From NCBI GenBank assembly GCA_963693285.1, contig OY848930.1, positions 3,224,001 to 3,288,000 on the forward strand: DNA of 64,000 nucleotides, in the 5' to 3' direction. Origin of the DNA: Xestospongia muta. Taxonomy: Eukaryota > Porifera > Demospongiae > Haplosclerida > Petrosiidae. Below, one piece after another: positions 57,484 to 64,000 of the stretch. Position numbers and translations under genes: made by a program. The notes beneath the pieces were generated by a model. It was not told the DNA's origin, did no database searches, and saw only the letters and a program-made list of their open reading frames with translations. The number at the start of each line of letters is the position of its first letter. Positions within the stretch are counted from its first letter, which is position 1.

Positions 57484-60400
57484 ATGACATCATTTCACAG
57501 TATGATATTGGTTATACTTGTTATTACTCTTTTAAACTTTATTAAACCACTTTCTACTCATATTGTCCAAATTAATACAAGTAATCAACTTTGGTTCTGG
57601 TTATGTAGTCATAATATACCACTGGAAAATAACTTGACACTTCATTTGACACAAAGTAACTACATACTTCATAACATGACCTTCTGTCTTATTGGAAATG
57701 TTAGTAATGTTACATTAAAAGGAGTGGGATCTGATGGGAAATCATTAATTAAATGTCAACTACGACATGACTCAACTACTGGTTTTGGCTTTGTCAATAT
57801 ATCCAGTGTTACTTTAGAAAACTTAGAATTTACTGAATGTGGAGCAACAATAACAAAGTCAGCTGTGGCATTCTTTAATGACACACACCCACATTTAGGA
57901 TATAAACAGAAAGCATTACTGGTATTTAACCATTGCTACAATATAACAATACAACATGTTAATATCTACAATTATATTGGATATGCTATCTTTATGTTAA
58001 ATCCTCTTAACTCATCATTAATGAATCATGTTAGAGTCACAAAAGGAACTGGTGGTATGTACTGTACTGATTCTGGTATGTTTGCTTGTGCTGGTAGTGG
58101 TATATTTGTAATGTTTAAAGACACTCAACAAACCTCTCCTGATATGGCACCAGTTAATGTTATATTGTCAATGTCTAACCTTTTATCCAATTTTAACATT
58201 ATACCAAATATACCTCCCTTGACTCGTATAGGACATGACATATGTAGTCTTCCTGTGGTTGGTGCTGGTGGTCTAACAGTACTGTTTAATCAGTCATTTC
58301 TGGCTAGATTTTTAAGTCAAAATACACAGATTGGCTTTGTCTTGGGTAATGGTGGGACAGTAACAGGAAATATACTAGTGATATTTTATAATGGTATGGT
58401 TAACTCTCAACTGTCACTGACAGATACTGATATATTTAATGGATATCTTCTTCCTTCAACTAATCAACTTGGTGGTGCATGTTTTACTATTATCTCAACT
58501 TTGTGTCAAACATGTCCTTTTAGTAGTAAAAAAGAATTGCCAGTTTGGACACCAGTTTCTTTAAACAATGTCTATGTACTTGGTTGTGGATCTGCATATA
58601 GTTTGGCATCTGAGGTTACATATGTCAAATATGGAGGAGGACTCTATCTCAATATCCTTGAATTTTGTGGAGCTAGATCAATTGCCTTGCTATTTAAAAG
58701 AGTGAAATTCAGAAAAAACTATGCTCACAAATCTGGATCTGGTCTTTATGCTTTTGTAACAAACTCTCTCCTAAAAGACAACAATATATCTATCATAATG
58801 GAAGATGTTGAAATACGATCAAGTCTACAAGGTCCTGCTAGATATACACTCTATTCTACAGTTGCAGATTTAACATTAATTAATTGGAACAATGTCACAT
58901 TTAGAGGAAACAGTAATTTTACTGAAAATGACTCTCCAATGATTGCAGCATATAAAAGCAATATACACATGACAGGACAATTATTGTTTAGAAAGAATAT
59001 TGGTGTCATGGGAGCTGCCATACAACTATTTTCCTCATTCTTGATTCTTCATGAACCATTGATTGCTACTTTTCATAATAATAGTGCTTTATTATATGGT
59101 GGAGCTATATATGCTGATAATGTAGTGATCCCTGGTCATCATAGATGTGTAATACAAATTAACACTAACAAAACAGACCTACACAATATAAACATAATAT
59201 TGAAATTTAAAAGGAACATAGCAGGACTTGCAGGTAACAACATTTATGCTACTCCTCTTTACAACTGTTCCTTTCTTTATCCACAACATGATAAGTTTCA
59301 ATTTGCCAACTTTGACTGGAAATCAATTGCACATTTTAATACACCAAACTCTCTCAATAATGGACTGGAACCAATGTCTTCTCAACCAGTCAAAATATGC
59401 TCTTGTTATTTTAACCACTATATAAATAAAGTGGTCAAAAACTGCTCACAATTGTATGCTATTCCTAATATCATTCACACATATGCTGGTAAGACTGTAA
59501 CCACATCATTGTGCGCTGTTGATAATTCTGGTGCCATTGTTTATTCTCCTGCTGTTCTCTCTATCACAAATTATCACCATAAACGAGATAAATTGTCAGA
59601 AAATGTATTGTATTTAAAACAAGGACAAACACTTGTACCTTTGTCAGGAACTAACTGTACTCAAATCCATTACAATGTCCTTAGTAAACTAGATGAATTC
59701 AAACATGGAAGGCTTAACATTGCAACACCAGGTAGTCCACCATCTTGGTCAGCTGAACTTTATGTACATTTTTGTCCAATGGGATTTATGCTAAAAGGAG
59801 ATGAGTGTGTATGTGATAGTTTCATTGTTGACATGTCACCCTCTACAAAATGTAATATTACTACAGCAACTATTTCAATATATGCTGGTCAATGGTTAGG
59901 TCATATACCTTTTGGTAATAAAAGCAATTTGGGATTTGCCTCAGTTTGTCCTCCTGGTAACTGTAAAACTGACACTTTACTATTTAATGTGACAGATCCT
60001 TTCTCTATTTGTGAGTCCAGTAAGATGGGTACTCTCTGTTCACTATGTCAACATAATATGAGTGTTGTATTTGGTAGTACAGAATGTAGACCATGCTCTG
60101 ATCTATGGTTAATTACAATAGTAGGATATGCTTTATCTGGTCTGCTTCTTGTAGCAATAATGCTTGCACTACCTCTGACTATATCAGAAGGACCATTAGC
60201 TGGTATCATAATAGCTATGAATATCACTTCTGTTTCAACTATTGATTATTTGGATAGTAACAATTGGTTTGTGTACACTGCTAGAGTCTTTGTTTCCCTC
60301 ATGAACCTTAATTTAGGTTTTCCAATGTGTTTGTACAATGGAATGACACCAACTGTTAAAACTGCTATACAATTTGTTTATCCAGTGTACTTGTGGGTTT

Positions 60401-61230
60401 TGGTAATTGGATTCATCATATTTAGTCATTACTCAACTAGAATCTCAAACAGAACAGCAAGTTATTCTGTTCAAGTCCTGGCTAGTCTCATCCACCTCTC
60501 CTTCTCCAAAGTTCTCATCACTTGTATAGACATCATAGCTTATGTTCCTGTTCATACATCACAAGAAGAAACAGTGGTAGTGTGGTATGGTGATGGTAAT
60601 GTTGAATATCTCTCCAGTCCTCAACATATTGTTCTGTTTACTGTAGCTGTGATAAGTTTGTTGTTGTATATAGTACCTTACATATTGTTTGTTACTTTTG
60701 GCAGATATTGTATGAGATGGAAATGTGTAAATAAGTACTTACGTCCATTTCTAGAGGCTTTTCAAGGTCCCTACAAACAAGGACAAGGTTACTGGTATGG
60801 AGTGAGGATGATGGCTGTTGTATATGTCTATTTGATGTGGGCAGTTTTTAGAGGATATAATTTTAACCTAATGTTGTTCATGCAACTAACACCAGCTATT
60901 ATATTGTGCATGATCCAGGCATCTCTTAAACCATTTCGTAGTTCTAGGCTATGCCATGTTGATACATTTTGTCTAGTATTGTGCATATTTCAACTTCTGT
61001 CAGCTCTTGTGTTTCATGATGGATATTACTTTTTGTCTTTTGTGATGGCTTCAATTAACTACATAATTTTTGTTTTATTAATGGTTGTGATGGGATGTCA
61101 ATGTTGGCAGAAATTGAAATGCAAGTTGAAAAGAGGAATAAACCACAATCATGATTATGGTCATGTGATTATCCCAGTGGATGAAGAGGATGATGAGATG
61201 AGACAAGCTCTATTATTACTTACTGATTAA
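57484..61230 (+). CDS. Large beta-helix plus multi-membrane-span protein, single exon
   Basis: 1248 residues from ATG 57484. The upstream in-frame ATG at 57454 lies before the conserved splice-acceptor-like TTGTAG, and the truncated paralog starts at the equivalent of 57484. A signal peptide (MTSFHSMILVILVITLL) is followed by about 700 extracellular residues rich in N-glycosylation sites. These carry parallel beta-helix text such as FRKN, FHNN and GGAIYADN, resembling the FxxN/GGAI signature of Pmp-like repeats. A Cys-rich block (about 820-873, CPPGNC, CESS, LCSLCQ, CRPC) leads into eight to ten membrane spans (from about residue 874 on). These include the motif FQGPYKQGQGYWYGVRM, seen in related sponge and choanoflagellate proteins. 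The cytoplasmic tail is acidic: DEEDDEMRQALLLLTD. A surface receptor or channel-like role is inferred; the ligand is unknown. Confidence 0.9.
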   Translation: MTSFHSMILVILVITLLNFIKPLSTHIVQINTSNQLWFWLCSHNIPLENNLTLHLTQSNYILHNMTFCLIGNVSNVTLKGVGSDGKSLIKCQLRHDSTTGFGFVNISSVTLENLEFTECGATITKSAVAFFNDTHPHLGYKQKALLVFNHCYNITIQHVNIYNYIGYAIFMLNPLNSSLMNHVRVTKGTGGMYCTDSGMFACAGSGIFVMFKDTQQTSPDMAPVNVILSMSNLLSNFNIIPNIPPLTRIGHDICSLPVVGAGGLTVLFNQSFLARFLSQNTQIGFVLGNGGTVTGNILVIFYNGMVNSQLSLTDTDIFNGYLLPSTNQLGGACFTIISTLCQTCPFSSKKELPVWTPVSLNNVYVLGCGSAYSLASEVTYVKYGGGLYLNILEFCGARSIALLFKRVKFRKNYAHKSGSGLYAFVTNSLLKDNNISIIMEDVEIRSSLQGPARYTLYSTVADLTLINWNNVTFRGNSNFTENDSPMIAAYKSNIHMTGQLLFRKNIGVMGAAIQLFSSFLILHEPLIATFHNNSALLYGGAIYADNVVIPGHHRCVIQINTNKTDLHNINIILKFKRNIAGLAGNNIYATPLYNCSFLYPQHDKFQFANFDWKSIAHFNTPNSLNNGLEPMSSQPVKICSCYFNHYINKVVKNCSQLYAIPNIIHTYAGKTVTTSLCAVDNSGAIVYSPAVLSITNYHHKRDKLSENVLYLKQGQTLVPLSGTNCTQIHYNVLSKLDEFKHGRLNIATPGSPPSWSAELYVHFCPMGFMLKGDECVCDSFIVDMSPSTKCNITTATISIYAGQWLGHIPFGNKSNLGFASVCPPGNCKTDTLLFNVTDPFSICESSKMGTLCSLCQHNMSVVFGSTECRPCSDLWLITIVGYALSGLLLVAIMLALPLTISEGPLAGIIIAMNITSVSTIDYLDSNNWFVYTARVFVSLMNLNLGFPMCLYNGMTPTVKTAIQFVYPVYLWVLVIGFIIFSHYSTRISNRTASYSVQVLASLIHLSFSKVLITCIDIIAYVPVHTSQEETVVVWYGDGNVEYLSSPQHIVLFTVAVISLLLYIVPYILFVTFGRYCMRWKCVNKYLRPFLEAFQGPYKQGQGYWYGVRMMAVVYVYLMWAVFRGYNFNLMLFMQLTPAIILCMIQASLKPFRSSRLCHVDTFCLVLCIFQLLSALVFHDGYYFLSFVMASINYIIFVLLMVVMGCQCWQKLKCKLKRGINHNHDYGHVIIPVDEEDDEMRQALLLLTD

Positions 61231-61279
61231 GTTTAGTCAGAGACAAGCTCTATTATTACTTACTGATTAAGTTTAGTCA
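61200..61279. repeat. 40-bp tandem duplication across the stop codon
   Basis: Two identical units, 61200-61239 and 61240-61279, each containing the last codons (RQALLLLTD), the TAA and the first UTR bases. The protein ends at the first TAA. The two pseudogene copies lack the duplication, so it is recent. Confidence 0.95.
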
Positions 61280-62206
61280 TATCCTCAGTTATATGTATTA
61301 GAAAGTTTGTATGTAATTCTATAGCTTAGATATAATAATGATTGTTTGAAATTTTAGAAAACAAATTCATGAGTAATGAGTCCTTTTGTACTTCACTTCG
61401 CAACACAGACTGAACAAACTCTTTACCGTCTCACTATAACGGTTGCTTTTTTGTTTTAATGAAGTTACACAACAACACAATAGAGTAATTGAAATAATGG
61501 TGTTTGTTAATTGACTAATCATAAGGACGCTCAGATTCCTTATATGCATTACCACTGTGGTAAATACTTAATACCTTATTGACTATGTAATTGATTGTGT
61601 TTGTTACTTGAGAAAAATGATTAATTAACAATACTAAAACATCTTCCTTTGAAAATAACGAGATAATGGTCACAGAAATGTTAATGTCTATATTGTATAG
61701 GAAATAAATTGTGCAAACAAGAATATCATTAAATTACTGCTTTTATCATGATTAGTCAATGTCGATGTATGTAGCTGAGCTAGTGTTAAAAAGCTAGCTG
61801 AGTTCTGCAACTTTGGAGAAACGCTCGAACCGATACTCCGCAATTGTATCGTTTGCCGAATAGGCAGCGAACACTGGCAGAGTCATCTACTCGGTGAGAA
61901 TTACAAAAGTGCTATGAAGATAGTTCTAGCACTAGAATCTTCAGACAGCCAGGTAAAAGAGCTTCAAGGTACGGAAGCCTCAGAGGGACATTCCTACGGA
62001 AGCCTCAGACGGACATTCCAATTCCTATTTCCTATTTCTTCCGTCCACCTTCGCGTATTTGAAAAATTAATTATCGACCCTTTATAATTATTCTTTTTCT
62101 TCCGTATGAATCAGAACTTCCTTTTTAAAAATACACGAGGTTTCACATGTGCCATTTCCTGTTTTAGCACGTGGTTGGTTAGTTTGTTTGTAAACAGATT
62201 GTTAGC
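61280..62206. other. Spacer between convergent and divergent genes
   Basis: The first 150 bp is 3' UTR-like and shared with the pseudogenes. Around 61975-62010 a short direct repeat (ACGGAAGCCTCAGA) occurs. The last 150 bp is probably the promoter of the SAM-like gene. No other gene is seen. Confidence 0.45.
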
Positions 62207-62460
62207 ATGGACTCTGAATTCAGGGAATCTTTAGTCATGAGAGGTGTAAAACGAGAAAGTATAGATTTGCTTGAAAAAGAAGATATATTGGGAGAAGAGC
62301 AATTTTTTCATCTTCGCACGGATGATCTTAAACTGTTTCTGGATAGAGGAATAAAAATTGGACAATACTCCATCATTGCTAGGCTATGGGAAGAAAAAGT
62401 GAAAGGTATATACAAGTAGCAACTTAATGTCTATGACGTCTTGTATCGTATATATATGTA

Positions 62461-62514
<54 letters not shown>

Positions 62515-62939
62515 TATAATTTTTTGTGTGTGTAGTTACTAGAGATGTATCAGGCTTGGGTTCTGATACTAGCAGTACCAGTGGGACAAGTGGTGATGGG
62601 ACAAGTATGTTAAAGTAATTATGTTTGCTTTATTATGAAAAAATTAAGGTACACTCTCAAGACAAGAGCTGTTTGAATCATTTCATGCTAAAATGAAAAC
62701 AATTAAGTCTAAAAAGTACAATCAAGAACCTTACTCTACAAAGTCTTGTGTAAAGAAATATGAAGAAAAACAATTAATTGCTGTAAGTAGTAATTATTAA
62801 TTTACAAGCAGTCATATCCTGTATAGGGAACTGTTGTAGTTTATTGGTATATAATTAGAATTAGTTATGTATGTATGCATATATTTATATATATTTATAT
62901 ATATATACAAATATACCCACACACACACACACACACATA

Positions 62940-63001
<62 letters not shown>

Positions 63002-63703
63002 TATATATATATTGTTTACTTTTCATACTAGATCCATTTTGGAGGAATGGTTTATGTTTCTGAACTAGACAGAGGAGTAAAAAAGAAATACCTACCATCA
63101 CCTCGTATTGTAGATTTTATGAGATCAGCAAACTACAAAGATGTTATTAAACTTGGGAAAGAGCTATTCTTCAAGGAAGAAACTGATGACCTTGAATTAT
63201 ACTGCCTATGTGGAACTTCAGGAATACCATTTCATATTGAAGACAAAGATAACTGGAATATCTATGATTTTATGAAAGATCATGGCTATCAACCTAGTAA
63301 ATTTTAATTATATGTAATGCTTAAATCTACTGAAGTAAGTTACATACAAGAATGGTTCTATTATGATTTTATATTCTTAAAGCAACATACTAAATACACT
63401 GTCACTGATTCTCCTGTATCAGCTCAAGATCAAGACAAAACAGAACCAATCAGTAAGAATATAATGTAACATATGAATGATGATATAATTTTAACAGGAT
63501 ACACCAAGCCTGTCATAAAAAATTGTGTCACCTGTCAAAAGGAGTTTCTTGCACCTTTAGAGGAGACAGATTGCATACTACCAGATGATACAATTGTTTA
63601 TTATCGAGATCCAATTCTTGAGTGCCCATTATGTGATGAAAGGCAGTTTGGGTTCCAATTAAATCTGGACTTTATGCCAGAGTTGGCATACTTTAAGAAT
63701 TAA
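62207..63703 (+). CDS. Multi-exon gene with a SAM-like first exon
   Basis: Exon 1 (62207-62405) encodes [40 protein letters not shown] and [17 protein letters not shown], resembling a SAM domain. Likely exons follow at 62536-62604 ([17 protein letters not shown]), about 62650-62782 ([16 protein letters not shown]), 63032-63296 ([32 protein letters not shown]), 63383-63452 and 63498-63703. The last exon contains paired cysteines ([15 protein letters not shown]), possibly a zinc ribbon. All have GT or AG borders, but the junction between the fourth and fifth is out of phase in my reading; the gene may instead stop at TAA 63305. SAM domains mediate protein association. The whole protein is not one I recognise. 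Confidence 0.55.
62455..62512. repeat. (TG)n(TA)n microsatellite in intron 1
   Basis: A TG run followed by a TA run immediately upstream of the exon 2 acceptor. Confidence 0.9.
62880..63012. repeat. (TA)n/(AC)n microsatellite in intron 3
   Basis: Mixed TA and AC dinucleotides. The Ile-Tyr repeat frames read here are artefacts. Confidence 0.9.
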
Positions 63704-63789
63704 ATTACTTTGTTAGCAATGTATTTGGATTAAAAGACATGACTTGGTACTATTCTGTATTTAATATCATTGAGTTTATCAATCAAAAA

Positions 63790-64000
63790 TTAGTTTTTCA
63801 TAATTTCAATGTCTTGTAATAACTGCAAAAATAATTGGAGTGCTTCATTTGGTGTGGTGGGTGTACTAATACTTTCATCAAGTTTAAACTTGTCAGCATA
63901 GACTCTAAATTCATCTGAAACTAAAGATGATTTGTGTCCATAATTATTTTCTGCATACTGTAACAATGCATAATCGAGTATGCATTTATAGTCTGTGGTT
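63790..64000 (-). CDS. C-terminal end of an unrecognised gene
   Basis: An open minus-strand frame without an ATG enters from the window edge and ends at TAA 63790-63792. It reads ILDYALLQYAENNYGHKSSL, SDEFRVYADKFKLDESIS and ALQLFLQLLQDIEIMKN, about 69 residues, composition like a real protein. It converges on the SAM-like gene with less than 100 bp between the stops. The family is not recognised. Confidence 0.5.
   Translation of the reverse strand, partial: TTDYKCILDYALLQYAENNYGHKSSLVSDEFRVYADKFKLDESISTPTTPNEALQLFLQLLQDIEIMKN

Noticed and set aside
62812..63101. Four overlapping Ile-Tyr-rich frames
   Set aside because: Translations of the (TA)n/(AC)n tract within an intron.
1..64000. CRISPR arrays, tRNA or rRNA genes
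   Set aside because: No regularly spaced direct repeats with unique spacers and no cloverleaf or rRNA-like stretches were seen by eye.

Overview
The window looks like AT-rich metazoan genomic DNA, most probably from a demosponge of the Amphimedon type. This is an inference: genes have short GT-AG introns, the coding content consists of sponge-style families (a beta-helix/multi-membrane-span protein, Ig-FnIII membrane proteins, a fibrinogen-like secreted protein), and roughly half of the DNA is transposon debris. There is no operon structure, no CRISPR array, and I found no tRNA or rRNA gene.

Layout. 1-551: truncated 5' end of a beta-helix/multi-TM paralog. 939-1993 (-): two-exon fibrinogen-like secreted protein. 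3018-8830 (-): dead Helitron-type polyprotein with an OTU domain, split by a FLYWCH/MULE transposon (6010-7805, 8-bp TSD) and a small hAT (8143-8576, 8-bp TSD). 9002-10110 (-): Gypsy integrase fragment split by a MITE with a 10-bp TSD. 11593-24670: a five-level nest, in which a Gypsy element (A) is cut by a complete DIRS-type tyrosine-recombinase retroelement (11771-22645), which is cut by a hAT element (15537-20948), which carries a LINE tail that is cut by a second Gypsy element (B, 15795-20212, intact LTRs and 5-bp TSD). A 771-bp MULE-like MITE sits in the DIRS internal complementary region.

24.7-30.2 kb: decayed host paralogs, a fold-back MITE and a hairpin-ended repeat. 30275-32294 (-) and 37362-39643 (-): two Ig-FnIII-FnIII type I membrane proteins whose exons I could join in frame (361 and 390 residues); the second has a cytoplasmic tail with tyrosine motifs. 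Between them lies a decayed Gypsy element (C). 43742-50660 (+): two pseudogene copies of the beta-helix/multi-TM gene, with a Penelope-like relic and a decayed Ig exon between them. 51.6-55.5 kb: duplicated remnants. 57484-61230 (+): the intact single-exon beta-helix/multi-TM gene of 1248 residues. 62207-63703 (+): a multi-exon gene with a SAM-like first exon, converging on an unrecognised gene entering from the right edge (63790-64000, -).

How it fits together. The host genes are surface or secreted proteins, several present as paralogs plus decayed copies, so this is a birth-and-death locus for recognition-type proteins. The mobile elements are mostly dead. Many of their disabling changes are of one kind (CGA to TGA stops, and loss of the second Asp of the RT YIDD box where its codons contained CpG), which points to decay by methyl-cytosine deamination.
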